Assembly: GCA_944354125.1 (NCBI GenBank)
Contig: CALVPT010000001.1
Span: forward strand, 309,126 to 373,125
Direction: 5' to 3'
Origin: an uncultured Clostridia bacterium
Lineage (GTDB): Bacteria; Bacillota; Clostridia; Christensenellales; Borkfalkiaceae
DNA: 64,000 nucleotides
Of this stretch, positions 16,808-25,739 are shown piece after piece (the stretch's first letter is position 1; each line of letters opens with the position of its first letter). Position numbers and translations under genes: made by a program. The notes below the pieces were generated by a model that was not told where the DNA came from, did no database searches, and saw only the letters and a list, made by a program, of their open reading frames with translations.

Positions 16808-17719
16808 ATGCTGTACACTGTTACTTTTAACCCGTCGCTGGACTATCACGTAAAAGTGCCCAACCTGAAGTCGGGCGCTGTAAACCGCACCTCTCAGGAA
16901 AGACTGGCGATCGGCGGCAAGGGCATAAACGTCTCCCTCGAGCTGATGGAACTCGGTCACGAGACCCAGGCGCTCGGCTTTGTCGCGGGATTTACGGGCA
17001 AAGCCATAGTCGACGAGGCCGCAAGGCTTAACCTCGACCACGACTTTATAGAAGTTGCAGGCATAAGCAGAATAAACGTAAAGATTAAGAGCAACACCGA
17101 AACCGACATAAACGGCAGCGGAGTCATAATCTCGCAGAAGAACATAGAGGAGCTTACATATAAGCTGCGCGAAAAGTTGAAGGGCGGCGACTGGGTCATA
17201 ATCAGCGGCAGCGTCCCCTCCTACCTCGACGACAAGGTATATGCGCACCTTATTGACGATCTGCGCGACATAAAGGACATAAACTTCGTCGTCGACGCGT
17301 GCGGAGGTCTTCTGCTCGAGACGCTGAGATACAGGCCGTTTCTGATTAAGCCTAACTTGTACGAGCTGTGCGAACTCTTCAACGTTTCCACCTCCATAGA
17401 TTCCAAGACCATAGTCATGTATGCGCGCAAGTTGCAGACCATGGGCGCGAGAAACGTCATAGTTTCGCTCGGTTCGATGGGTGCCGTAATGGTCACGGAG
17501 ACCGACCAGGCAATGTATGTAAGGGCGGCAGTAGGTCAGCTTGTAAACTCTGTCGGGGCAGGCGACTGCATGATTGCAGGATTCATACACGAATACCTCA
17601 AGACGGGCAACTGCTTCAAGGCGCTAAACTTTGCTACCGCCGCAGGCAGCGCGTGCGCCTTCACCGAAAGTTTAGCAACGCGCGAACAGATTGAATATGT
17701 AGAGAGCCTGATGCTCTGA
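16808..17719 (+). CDS. fruK: 1-phosphofructokinase-type PfkB kinase
   Basis: Sugar-phosphate kinase of the PfkB/ribokinase fold, 303 residues. The N-terminus MLYTVTFNPSLDY, GGKGINVSLEL, and the C-terminal anion-hole motif with catalytic Asp (NSVGAGDCMIAGF) match FruK/LacC enzymes. No fructose PTS gene is nearby, so tagatose-6-phosphate kinase cannot be excluded. Start chosen at ATG 16808 behind TTGGAG; the in-frame TTG at 16796 is part of that ribosome site. An intrinsic terminator follows. Confidence 0.88.
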   Translation: MLYTVTFNPSLDYHVKVPNLKSGAVNRTSQERLAIGGKGINVSLELMELGHETQALGFVAGFTGKAIVDEAARLNLDHDFIEVAGISRINVKIKSNTETDINGSGVIISQKNIEELTYKLREKLKGGDWVIISGSVPSYLDDKVYAHLIDDLRDIKDINFVVDACGGLLLETLRYRPFLIKPNLYELCELFNVSTSIDSKTIVMYARKLQTMGARNVIVSLGSMGAVMVTETDQAMYVRAAVGQLVNSVGAGDCMIAGFIHEYLKTGNCFKALNFATAAGSACAFTESLATREQIEYVESLML

Positions 17720-17734
17720 TATACCGAATATATT

Positions 17735-17768
17735 ATTCCGCCGCCTGAGGGTTGGCGGAATTTTTTTA
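17735..17768 (+). terminator. Intrinsic terminator after fruK
   Basis: Stem ATTCCGCC (17735-17742) / GGCGGAAT (17754-17761) followed by a run of T. Confidence 0.92.
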
Positions 17769-17849
17769 TATTTTCGGATAATATGCGCATATTTGCATAA
17801 AGCTTGCAGGTCGCAGCACAATTTTGCGCATATATTCACCCCCAAATAT

Positions 17850-17885
17850 TTGCAATGGCGCGCGCCGTCATGCTATAATGATTGC
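17850..17885 (+). promoter_or_regulatory. mtnN-luxS promoter abutting the start codon
   Basis: TTGCAA at 17850-17855, an 18-nt spacer, TATAAT at 17874-17879, then exactly 6 nt to the ATG at 17886. No ribosome site is present. Confidence 0.7.
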
Positions 17886-18545
17886 ATGACAGTATTTGTG
17901 ATTGCAATGGACAGCGAGGCAAAGCCCGTCCTCGACAGACTTGAAGACATCAGAGAGAAGAACGTACACGGGCGCAGGGTTGCCGAGGGCAGATTGTGCG
18001 GCAAGCATACGGCGGTCGTCGTCTGCGGCGTAGGCAAGGTCAACGCGGCGGCAGGCACGCAATATGCCATAGATTGCCTGGGAGCGGACAAGATTATAAA
18101 CATAGGCGTTGCAGGCGGACTTAACGACGGATGCCGCGTTGCCGAAATGTACGGCATAGAATGTGCAGTGCAGTACGACTTTGACCTGGTGCAGATAAAC
18201 CATACCCCGATGGGAACGCTGGACGAATATGACCGTCCGTACATAGACCTTTGCACCACCTCTCTCTATCCGCTGAAGAAGCTTGCCACGGGCGACAGAT
18301 TCAACGACGACGAGGACGACTTCAGACTGCTGACAAAGGAGCTTAAAGCAGACATAAGGGATATGGAAGGCGGCGCGGCTGCGCACGTCTGCAGGCACGC
18401 GGGCATACCCTGTTACAGCTTCAAGGCCATATCCGACGTGGCAGGACTGGGCAGCACTACCGAACAGTTTTTACATAATCTGGAGCTCTGCTCCGTAAAA
18501 CTCGGCGAAGAAACAGAGCACATTTTCGAGGCGGTAAATGGATAG
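17886..18545 (+). CDS. mtnN: 5'-methylthioadenosine/S-adenosylhomocysteine nucleosidase
   Basis: Hydrolyses S-adenosylhomocysteine to adenine and S-ribosylhomocysteine. The start at 17886 gives 220 residues beginning MTVFVIAMDSEAKPV. Active-site landmarks are the early Glu (DSEA), the DMEG Glu and the SDVAG catalytic Asp. A longer in-frame start at 17793 would read through the promoter and is rejected. It overlaps luxS by 8 bp, so the two consecutive enzymes of the AI-2 route are co-translated. Confidence 0.94.
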   Translation: MTVFVIAMDSEAKPVLDRLEDIREKNVHGRRVAEGRLCGKHTAVVVCGVGKVNAAAGTQYAIDCLGADKIINIGVAGGLNDGCRVAEMYGIECAVQYDFDLVQINHTPMGTLDEYDRPYIDLCTTSLYPLKKLATGDRFNDDEDDFRLLTKELKADIRDMEGGAAAHVCRHAGIPCYSFKAISDVAGLGSTTEQFLHNLELCSVKLGEETEHIFEAVNG

Positions 18546-18969
18546 GATACCCTCTTTTTCAAAAAATCACGACACGCTTGACACGGGACTGCATACGAGC
18601 ATGGTAATGCACGGCATAACGACGTGGGATTTGCGCTTTAAAAAGCCCAACGCAGGCGACTACATTTCGCCCAAGGCTTTGCATACCATAGAGCACCTGC
18701 TTGCGACGACTTTAAGAAATTCACCCCGAAAGGACGACGTCATTTACTTCGGCCCCATGGGTTGCAGGACGGGCTTTTATCTGCTTACCGTAAACCTTGA
18801 AAGAAAGGACGTGATACCCCTTCTGAAAGAGTGCATAGACGCCGCCCTTGCCCTGAACGAAGTTCCCGGCAGCAAGAGAGAGGAATGCGGCAACTATCTG
18901 GAGCACGACCTTGAAGGCGCAAAATGCGAACTTGAAAGCTACAGAAAAATTCTGGACCGTCTTGACTGA
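18538..18969 (+). CDS. luxS: S-ribosylhomocysteine lyase LuxS
   Basis: Splits S-ribosylhomocysteine into homocysteine and DPD, the AI-2 precursor. The 143 residues carry the metal site HTIEH (H49, H53) with C117 in ECGNY, and the catalytic Cys in GPMGCRTGFYL (C76). A common longer N-terminal segment is absent but the core is intact. It overlaps mtnN and is followed by ung. Confidence 0.96.
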   Translation: MDRIPSFSKNHDTLDTGLHTSMVMHGITTWDLRFKKPNAGDYISPKALHTIEHLLATTLRNSPRKDDVIYFGPMGCRTGFYLLTVNLERKDVIPLLKECIDAALALNEVPGSKREECGNYLEHDLEGAKCELESYRKILDRLD

Positions 18970-18985
18970 GGGGTAATCACTGCAT

Positions 18986-19654
18986 ATGATAGCATTAGGC
19001 GGAGGTTGGGACGAGGCGCTTGCGCCGCTGTTTTCCGACCAGCGTTACCTTAAGATACGTGAATTTTTAAAGAAGGAATATTCGACGCACGTCGTATATC
19101 CCGACATGTACGACCTGTACAACTGTTTCCGCTTTACACCAATAGACCAGGTAAAGGCGGTAATACTCGGGCAGGACCCCTATCACGAACCCGGACAGGC
19201 ACACGGACTGTGTTTTTCGGTAAAAAAGGGCGTTCCCCTTCCACCGTCGCTCCAGAATATATTCAAGGAATTAAAGAGCGACCTCGGGATAATAGAGCCG
19301 AACTGCGGCGACCTTACCAAATGGGCTAAGCGCGGCGTTCTGCTTTTAAATACTACGCTGACCGTAAGGGAACATCAGGCAAACAGCCATTCCAAGTGCG
19401 GCTGGGCGTGGTTCACGGACAGCGTAATTGAGATAATCTCGGAAAGGTGCAAAAACGTGGTGTTCATTCTATGGGGCGCAAACGCGCGCAGCAAGGCGCC
19501 GCTCATAGATCAGAGCAAACACCTTATATTGCAGTGCGCGCACCCCTCGCCCCTTTCGGCATACAACGGGTTCTTCGGCTGCAAGTTCTTTTCCAAGACA
19601 AATTATTATTTGGCTGCGCACGACAGAGAGCCCATAGACTGGGATTTAAATTGA
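18986..19654 (+). CDS. ung: Uracil-DNA glycosylase
   Basis: Family 1 UDG removing uracil from DNA; 222 residues, normal length. The catalytic water-activating loop GQDPYH, the LLLNTTLTV segment and the HPSPLS leucine-loop motif are all present. A GGGGT ribosome site lies before the ATG. It is 16 nt after luxS and is probably in the same transcript. Confidence 0.97.
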   Translation: MIALGGGWDEALAPLFSDQRYLKIREFLKKEYSTHVVYPDMYDLYNCFRFTPIDQVKAVILGQDPYHEPGQAHGLCFSVKKGVPLPPSLQNIFKELKSDLGIIEPNCGDLTKWAKRGVLLLNTTLTVREHQANSHSKCGWAWFTDSVIEIISERCKNVVFILWGANARSKAPLIDQSKHLILQCAHPSPLSAYNGFFGCKFFSKTNYYLAAHDREPIDWDLN

Positions 19655-19679
19655 CTACGATAATCAGGAGACAGATTTT

Positions 19680-20894
19680 ATGAAATATGCCGTTATATTA
19701 GGCGACGGAATGTGCGACTGGAAGATAGACAGCCTCGGCGGCAAGACCTGCCTTGAGGCGGCGCACACGACTACGTTAGACAGACTTGCTCCCCTTTCCG
19801 AAGTGGGACTTTGCAAGACCGTGCCCGAAGGTCTTAAGCCCGGCAGCGACGTTGCCAACATGGCTGTGCTCGGCTTTGACCCCAGAAAGTACTACACGGG
19901 GCGTTCGCCCATAGAGGCCGTGGCAATGGGCATAGAGCTCAAGCCCACCGACGTCACCTTGAGGTGCAACCTTGTGACGCTCTCCGACGAGGAGAACTAT
20001 GAGGATAAGACCATGCTCGACTATTCCGCAGGCGACATAAGCACCGAGGAGGCCGACGAGCTGATAAATTACCTTAAAAAATATCTCGACAACGACAAAT
20101 ACACCCTCTATCCCGGCGTATCCTACCGCCACTGCATGGTAATTAAGAACGGCGTTAAGGGACATAACCTCACCCCTCCCCACGACATTTCGGACAGGGG
20201 CGTAAGGGGACATCTGCCCGAAGGCGAATGCGGCGCGGTCTACCTTGATATGATGAAGAAAAGCTATGCCCTTCTGAAGGATCACCCCGTGAACTTAAAG
20301 AGAATCAGTCAGGGCAAAAACCCCGCCAACTCCATATGGCTTTGGGGCGAGGGCACAAAACCCGGGCTTTCCTCCTTCGAAACAGAGAGAGGATTGAAGG
20401 GCGGAATAATTTCCGCAGTAGACCTCATCAGGGGCATAGGCATGCTCGCAGGAATGAAGATAATACCCGTAGAGGGCATTACGGGCAACTACGACACCAA
20501 CTGGGCAGGCAAGGCTAAGGCTGCCGCTCAGGCGCTCAAAGACGGGCTGGACTTCGTATACGTGCACATGGAGGCGCCCGACGAATGCGGACATCACGGC
20601 GACCCCGAGCACAAGGTGTATTCCATAGAGCAGATCGACGGCGTTGTAATTCCTACGTTCATAAATGAGATGGAAAAGAGCGGCGAGGACTTTGCAATTC
20701 TCGTTACGCCCGACCACCCCACTCCCTGCGCCTGCAAGACGCACGTTTCCGAACCCGTGCCCTTCCTCATATACACCAACAAGCGCAGCCTTGCAAACGG
20801 CGCGAAGAGATACACCGAGGACGAGGCGGCAAAGACGGGACTTCTTATAGAGGACGGATATAAACTGATTGACAGACTGCTTGCCATAAAGTAA
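19680..20894 (+). CDS. apgM: Cofactor-independent phosphoglycerate mutase, archaeal type
   Basis: Alkaline-phosphatase-superfamily mutase of 404 residues. The metal-binding Asp in ILGDGMCDW, the catalytic Ser region GSDVANMAVLG, and the downstream metal ligands in HMEAPDECGHHG and VTPDHPTP match ApgM. Some family members are annotated as homoserine kinase-like when next to threonine genes; here the neighbour is ung, so glycolysis is the simpler reading. A CAGGAG ribosome site is present. A terminator follows at 20999. Confidence 0.9.
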   Translation: MKYAVILGDGMCDWKIDSLGGKTCLEAAHTTTLDRLAPLSEVGLCKTVPEGLKPGSDVANMAVLGFDPRKYYTGRSPIEAVAMGIELKPTDVTLRCNLVTLSDEENYEDKTMLDYSAGDISTEEADELINYLKKYLDNDKYTLYPGVSYRHCMVIKNGVKGHNLTPPHDISDRGVRGHLPEGECGAVYLDMMKKSYALLKDHPVNLKRISQGKNPANSIWLWGEGTKPGLSSFETERGLKGGIISAVDLIRGIGMLAGMKIIPVEGITGNYDTNWAGKAKAAAQALKDGLDFVYVHMEAPDECGHHGDPEHKVYSIEQIDGVVIPTFINEMEKSGEDFAILVTPDHPTPCACKTHVSEPVPFLIYTNKRSLANGAKRYTEDEAAKTGLLIEDGYKLIDRLLAIK

Positions 20895-20998
20895 ATCTTT
20901 ACTGCAATCTGGCATCGGACGGCTACCCGTGCGCTTTTGATATGGCGCAAACGGCTTAATTTTTGCGTTGTTGCATATCTGAATTCAATAAAAAGCAT

Positions 20999-21028
20999 GG
21001 GGCGCGCCGAATAGGCGCGCCCTTCTTT
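20999..21028 (+). terminator. Intrinsic terminator after apgM
   Basis: Stem GGCGCGCC / GGCGCGCC with loop GAATA, then CCTTCTTT. Confidence 0.8.
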
Positions 21029-21047
21029 CATATAAATTGCGTAAATA

Positions 21048-21083
21048 GTAAAAGTGCGGCGGCTGAAAGCTTTCAGCCGCCGC
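21048..21083 (-). terminator. Intrinsic terminator after the CotF-like gene
   Basis: Perfect 28-bp palindrome at 21056-21083 (arms of GCGGCGGCTGAAAG). On the minus strand it is followed by ACTTTTACTATT, ending the coat-protein operon, which converges with apgM. Confidence 0.85.
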
Positions 21084-21095
21084 CACGCAACCCGA

Positions 21096-21389
21096 TTATT
21101 CTCCGCCGAGCTGCTTTTCCTGCTTTTTATAAGTCTCGTTTATCATGTCAATCTGTCCCTTTTCGGCAGGCGTGGGCGTGTAGTAGCCCCTCGAGCTCAT
21201 CTGGCTGAACAGGCAATACTGGTTGTCCGCAACGCCCTGAAGGTGCGTTGAAAACTGCTTTCTTATGCTCTTGGTGCTGCCCTCGAACAGCGCCGTGGCA
21301 TAGAAAGAAATGAGCTGTTTTTCGCTCTCCAGCATATCCTGGATTGCATCCTTTTCGTTTAATGTGGTAGAGCTCTTAGATGTCTTCAT
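21096..21389 (-). CDS. CotF-like spore coat protein
   Basis: 97-residue, mostly helical protein of the Coat F/ferritin-like family. The DAIQDMLESEKQLISFYATALFE helix and the C-terminal GYYTPTPA segment are typical. It is placed in the spore coat by family knowledge. It follows another small coat-associated protein by 4 nt, forming a two-gene unit. Confidence 0.85.
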   Translation of the reverse strand: MKTSKSSTTLNEKDAIQDMLESEKQLISFYATALFEGSTKSIRKQFSTHLQGVADNQYCLFSQMSSRGYYTPTPAEKGQIDMINETYKKQEKQLGGE

Positions 21390-21393
21390 TTTC

Positions 21394-21582
21394 TTAACCT
21401 CCTATCATTTCGAGCAGTTTTTCATAGCGGCACTTGTGCTCGTCGGCAATCGTCTTCATGCACTCGGCAAGGTCGGGGTCGGTGAGCGTGTTGGAATACG
21501 CCCTCGCCTTCTTGCAGATCAGCCCCTCGAAAGTAAGGGCATCGGAAATCATAGTAAGTTCTTTAGATGTCAGTTGAGTCAT
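21394..21582 (-). CDS. Small spore-coat-associated protein
   Basis: 62-residue helical protein (LTSKELTMISDALTFEGLICKK...) resembling the short partners encoded next to CotF-like coat proteins in Clostridia. It probably forms a helical hairpin related to the Coat F fold. An AAGGAGG ribosome site lies inside a hairpin (21594-21623). It is first in the coat pair. Confidence 0.75.
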   Translation of the reverse strand: MTQLTSKELTMISDALTFEGLICKKARAYSNTLTDPDLAECMKTIADEHKCRYEKLLEMIGG

Positions 21583-21586
21583 AATA

Positions 21587-21623
21587 AAAAAACCTCCTTA
21601 AGGGTTATTGCCCCTTTAAGGAG
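21587..21623 (-). terminator. Terminator-like hairpin containing the coat-gene ribosome site
   Basis: On the minus strand the stem CTCCTTAAAGGGG / CCCTTAAGGAG is followed by GTTTTTTT, so it would end the upstream TPR-operon transcript. The same 3' arm contains AAGGAGG, 10 nt before the ATG at 21582. Confidence 0.75.
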
Positions 21624-21645
21624 ATTTATTCGCTTTTACAAAATT

Positions 21646-22506
21646 TTATATGTTGCCCGCATCCTCGGGCTTGATGCCGAAACTTTCAAATAGATTTACC
21701 TCGCTTTGAGAATGCGCCTTTATCGCCTGATAGTACGGGTCGGAGGAGAAATCTCTCTCCTTGTCGTAACTTCCGCCCAGGCTTTCGATTGCATACTTGA
21801 GTTCCTGGTATTCTATGTATGAAATGCCGTCCTCGTCAATCTTGTCGAGGAGGTACTCAAGCGCCCTCTCGTCGCCGTATGCCGCCAGATAGCTTGCGTG
21901 CATGGGCAGTTTTTCATCGTCGGAACGGAACGCCTTGACGAGAAGGTCGAATATTCTGTCGTCGCGAATGACGCACCTGGAGAGAATTTCGAGCATATAT
22001 TCCCTCTGCACGCCCTTGTTGTAGTACTCGAGCGCCTGCTCCTTGACTTCGTCGGCAAACTGCTTGACGTTGTCTACGCAGGTGTTGCGTATGTCCTCGT
22101 CCTCGGACGTAGTGAGAAGGCGCATATACTCGGGCAACGCCTCCCTGCTTGCGCCGAGAAGGTTGAGGGCATAGCTGACCTCGTCGTCCGTTCCCGAAAG
22201 AAGGGGCACTAAAAGCCGGTCTGCATTCCTCTTTTCAATGGCATTGCAGAGGTATTCGCTGACGGGCACGCCCTGCTTAAGGTGCGCCTTAAGGCACTTT
22301 ACCAGCTCCTCGTCCGAAAAGGAGGCATAGTATTCGTTGGGCGACATGCCGAGAGATTTAATCTTAGTGTCGCCGAACCTTGCATACATTACGGGAATTA
22401 TGTCCTCCCACTCGCTCTCCTTATACTTGTCCGAATGCTTCTTTATGTATTCGGCGAGCTTTTCGTCGAACATACCGTCGAAATCATATAACTTCATATC
22501 ATTCAC
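21646..22506 (-). CDS. Uncharacterised helical-repeat protein
   Basis: 286 residues, acidic, with repeated helix pairs (for example SYALNLLGASREALPEYMRLL and DERALEYLLDKID) that look like degenerate HEAT repeats. No catalytic motif, signal peptide or membrane helix is seen. It overlaps the TPR gene by 8 bp and is last in the operon with hslO, so a scaffold or protein-binding role is inferred. I do not recognise the family. Confidence 0.6.
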   Translation of the reverse strand: MNDMKLYDFDGMFDEKLAEYIKKHSDKYKESEWEDIIPVMYARFGDTKIKSLGMSPNEYYASFSDEELVKCLKAHLKQGVPVSEYLCNAIEKRNADRLLVPLLSGTDDEVSYALNLLGASREALPEYMRLLTTSEDEDIRNTCVDNVKQFADEVKEQALEYYNKGVQREYMLEILSRCVIRDDRIFDLLVKAFRSDDEKLPMHASYLAAYGDERALEYLLDKIDEDGISYIEYQELKYAIESLGGSYDKERDFSSDPYYQAIKAHSQSEVNLFESFGIKPEDAGNI

Positions 22507-24166
22507 CTAAAATGGCATTTACTTTCTGTCTTGTGACGCCGAAAAAGGACGAGAGCATTGCATCGTCGAGCGAGCTCTCCTTGACGTCCGCAGCAATCAG
22601 AATGGCCGCGGCGAGCGCGGGAATGCTCTTTACGATGTCCAGACGGTTTTCCTCTTCGAGCTTGCGGTAAATTTTCGTCGCGGCGGCGTTGAACTTTGCG
22701 CCGTACTCCTCCGAAAGCATTGCAAAGCGCGAAAAAGTATAGGCATATGCGCGCATGAAATTCTTGCGCTTGAGCTTGCCTACCTCCAGCCTGATGAGCT
22801 TTATATTCCTGAGTATATTGCAGATTACGACGCCGTAATCGCCCTCGGTATTGTCCTGGACGAGCGCGCTGAGCGCCTCCATCTTGACTCCGTCTTCCAG
22901 GAAAGCATCGAGGAGAATGTCCCTGACCATATCGTCCAGCTTTGCCTTTACCGCCGAAAGCGCGCCGAGAAGATGCAGCTCGTACGAGGACGACGCGTCC
23001 CCCTCGTCGAAACACCAGCGGATGCAGTCCTCTGTGGACGGGTCGGAAATGAGCTTTGCCGCCTGCTTGTCGGTCATCTGATTGAACGCCGAGAGAAACG
23101 CCACGTTCATTTCCCTGTCCTCGGAGGGCAGACGGTAAAAGTACTCCAGTTCCCTGTGCTTGTTTTTCTTCTTAGAATAGAGCACCTCGAACTTCCAGTA
23201 ATTGGCTGCTATTGCGTTGTTGTATATGGTTAGGAGTTTATCGAAAGTCTCCAAACTTTCGTCCGTCCTGCCGCTGTTATAGGCGGCGATTGCCTTGAAA
23301 AAGAGCAGCGAACAGTCATACTGCAACTCTTCCTTCTGCTCGAGTATGCAGAAGAGCTTATACGCCTCCTCGTGCATATGGTTTTCACAGCAGACGGTGG
23401 CGGTCTTGTAGATGTCCTCCGTCGAAGTGAGGTCGAGCGAGAGCAGTTTTTTGGCGATTTCCACCGACTCCTCGCGCTGGTTCTGCTGGGAGCGTATCGC
23501 CGCGAGCGAGGTCAGCGCCTGCACGTCGGCAGGTCTGTCGCTCAAAATGGCGTTGCACTCCTCTTCCGCGAGGTCGAGTTTATCGTTTATTATGTCGCAC
23601 ATTACTATATAGTTGCGTGCGGCGTAGTACTTGTCGTTGCCCTTATCCACCGACTCGAAGTGCTTTACGGCGCCGTCGTAGTCGTTCGACCTCATACACT
23701 TTATGCCCTCGTCTATCTCCTCCGAATAGTCGGCAAGACGGGGCGGCCAGGCAAACTTTAGTCCCTTTTTCTCGTCCTTCACAAAGCTCTTTATGATGTC
23801 CCGTCTGTTTTCGGGAGAGAGTTCGGTATTGGTCTCTATGAGCAATTTATTGTAATAATATGCGGCAAAATTCTCCTGTCCGAGATTCATATAGCTTACG
23901 GCAAGCCCCTCGTATGCCTCCGAAAGATTGGCATTTTCGCCCGCATAATCAATGTATCTGAACCAGCCGTTTATGCACTTTTCGTACAGCCCCATATCGT
24001 CGAACGCCTCGGCATACAGCATGAACGAATCCTCGTCGTTGCCGTTGAGGACTGCGTTCTTGTTGAGCATTTTGAGCGCTCCGATGTAGTTGTGCTCCTC
24101 TATATAGTCGGCGGCGATGGCAATCAGCCTGTCCGCACTGAGGTCTATAGCGCTTGTCTTATCCAT
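22499..24166 (-). CDS. TPR-repeat protein
   Basis: 555-residue cytosolic protein built of tetratricopeptide-like repeats: for example YIEEHNYIGALKMLNKNAVL, EAYEGLAVSYMNLGQENFAAYY and the later AIAAYNSGRTDESLETFDKLL. The last 150 residues are helical without clear repeats. It overlaps hslO by 8 bp and the helical-repeat gene by 8 bp, so these three are translated together. The function is unknown; it may be a partner in proteostasis. Confidence 0.75.
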   Translation of the reverse strand: MDKTSAIDLSADRLIAIAADYIEEHNYIGALKMLNKNAVLNGNDEDSFMLYAEAFDDMGLYEKCINGWFRYIDYAGENANLSEAYEGLAVSYMNLGQENFAAYYYNKLLIETNTELSPENRRDIIKSFVKDEKKGLKFAWPPRLADYSEEIDEGIKCMRSNDYDGAVKHFESVDKGNDKYYAARNYIVMCDIINDKLDLAEEECNAILSDRPADVQALTSLAAIRSQQNQREESVEIAKKLLSLDLTSTEDIYKTATVCCENHMHEEAYKLFCILEQKEELQYDCSLLFFKAIAAYNSGRTDESLETFDKLLTIYNNAIAANYWKFEVLYSKKKNKHRELEYFYRLPSEDREMNVAFLSAFNQMTDKQAAKLISDPSTEDCIRWCFDEGDASSSYELHLLGALSAVKAKLDDMVRDILLDAFLEDGVKMEALSALVQDNTEGDYGVVICNILRNIKLIRLEVGKLKRKNFMRAYAYTFSRFAMLSEEYGAKFNAAATKIYRKLEEENRLDIVKSIPALAAAILIAADVKESSLDDAMLSSFFGVTRQKVNAILGE

Positions 24167-24998
24167 CTATCCCTTTATCGAAAATTTTTTCTATGTCTTT
24201 TCTGTCGTATTCGTAGTCCTTGTTGCAGTAATGGCAATGTACGCTGACTTTGCCCTGCTCCTCGACTATCTTCAATAGTTCGTCCCTTCCGACCGAGGCG
24301 AGTATTCCCCTTATCCTGCTCTCCGAACAGTTGCAGATGTAGTCGGGGAAGAGCTCGTACGTGACGCCCGAAAGGAGATTGCCGAAGAACGCCTTGGCAA
24401 CGCCCTCCGCGCCCTCTCTTCTCAGCGAATCGACGTCCTTGCAGAACGCCTCGAACGCCTCGCCCGCGCGCTCCGTCTGTTCGTCGGAGGCATCTGGAAG
24501 AAGCTGAATTATGACGCCGCCTGCCGAAAGGCAGGTACCGTCGCCGCCCATTTCGACGACTATCTTTACCGCGGTGGGTATCTGTTCGCTTACCTGAAAA
24601 TACTCGGCAAGAATGTCGGACGCATCGTCCGAGGCTATCTCGCAGGTGCCCACGTATGGCACGGAATATCCGTCCTCCCTTACGACGGTCAGCGTGCCGC
24701 CGACAAGCGTCTGGCTGCAACTTCCGTCGGCATAGCCCCTTATGTGCAGGTCGGCATCGGCGGAAACCGAGACCGCTCCGTCGCCGTCCTTTGCCTTGAC
24801 GGTAAGCGAGACGCTGCCCCTCTTTTCCTTTAAATTGGCAGCGCAGTACGCGCCGCTTACCAAAAGTCCGCCGAGCAGCTTAGCCGCCGTCGGGCCGAGC
24901 GAATGAATTTTTATGGCATCGTTTACCAGCTTGGTTACGTCGAGCACGGTAAGCGACGCCTGTTCCTCGCATATGAGCGAGCGGAAAATCTTATTCAT
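24159..24998 (-). CDS. hslO: Hsp33 redox-regulated chaperone
   Basis: Holdase activated by oxidation and unfolding. The 279 residues have the N-terminal beta domain (IHSLGPTAAKLLGG, RGYADGS) and the C-terminal zinc redox switch with CNC (about residue 223) and CHYC (about 255). An AAAGG ribosome site precedes the ATG. It is in an operon with a methyltransferase upstream and a TPR protein downstream. Confidence 0.94.
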   Translation of the reverse strand: MNKIFRSLICEEQASLTVLDVTKLVNDAIKIHSLGPTAAKLLGGLLVSGAYCAANLKEKRGSVSLTVKAKDGDGAVSVSADADLHIRGYADGSCSQTLVGGTLTVVREDGYSVPYVGTCEIASDDASDILAEYFQVSEQIPTAVKIVVEMGGDGTCLSAGGVIIQLLPDASDEQTERAGEAFEAFCKDVDSLRREGAEGVAKAFFGNLLSGVTYELFPDYICNCSESRIRGILASVGRDELLKIVEEQGKVSVHCHYCNKDYEYDRKDIEKIFDKGIDG

Positions 24999-25001
24999 GT
25001 T

Positions 25002-25727
25002 TTACCTTTTGTATGCAAAGAAATTTATTCTTTCTGTCTTGTCGCCGCCGAGGTGCCCCTCGGTTTCGACGCGTGCAAAGCCTGCCTCTTTAAGCAGGCC
25101 GACAATTGTCTCCTCGCCGTGCGCGTACTGGAAATGCGTCTCCTCGAACCTGTCGTAGGCGCCGTCCTGCCGCTTTACGAAGAACGTAAGCTCCATTCTG
25201 ACGCCTTCGGGCGTCTGACGGTTGAACCAAAGATATGAGATGTCCTCTCCGTCCTCGCCGAAAAGATTTTCGCCGATTATGTTTCTCAGCTTATTTTCCG
25301 AGCTTATGTCGAAGAAGAACACTCCGTCGCCCGTAAGGCAGGAATATACCTTTCTGAAGGTGTGACCCAGCTTTGACGGCGGCACATAGTTTATGCAGTC
25401 GTTTACGGCGACGGCGAAATTTACCTTACCGCACAATTTAAGTTTGGTTATATCGCCGAGTAAAAATTCACAGCGGATGCCCTCTTTTGCGGCTTTCTGC
25501 CGCGCGACGGTCAGCATTTCGGGCGATATGTCCATGCCTGACACCGAATAGCCCGCCCTGTTGAGCGCCCTGGTGAAATACCCGTTGCCGCATCCGATGT
25601 CTATGCCGCTACTCCCGACGCCCGCACTTTTAAGCTTACTTAACAAATACTGCGACCATGAATCATAGTCGCAGTCTGCATTCAGATATTCGAACCATCT
25701 GCCAAGCGTTTTATAGCTTTCGGCCAT
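25002..25727 (-). CDS. Class I SAM-dependent methyltransferase
   Basis: 241 residues with Rossmann-fold motif I GIDIGCGNGYFTRAL, the acidic motif II end (VSGMDISPEML), and motif LLGDITKL. Similar small-molecule methyltransferases act on varied substrates; nothing here fixes the substrate. It starts 12 nt after the membrane-protein gene and ends 3 nt before hslO, so it is in the operon. Confidence 0.88.
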   Translation of the reverse strand: MAESYKTLGRWFEYLNADCDYDSWSQYLLSKLKSAGVGSSGIDIGCGNGYFTRALNRAGYSVSGMDISPEMLTVARQKAAKEGIRCEFLLGDITKLKLCGKVNFAVAVNDCINYVPPSKLGHTFRKVYSCLTGDGVFFFDISSENKLRNIIGENLFGEDGEDISYLWFNRQTPEGVRMELTFFVKRQDGAYDRFEETHFQYAHGEETIVGLLKEAGFARVETEGHLGGDKTERINFFAYKR

Positions 25728-25739
25728 AGTCTTTCCGCC

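Noticed and set aside
16787..18398. Minus-strand frames over fruK and mtnN
   Set aside because: Antisense to well-supported enzymes; no start signals.
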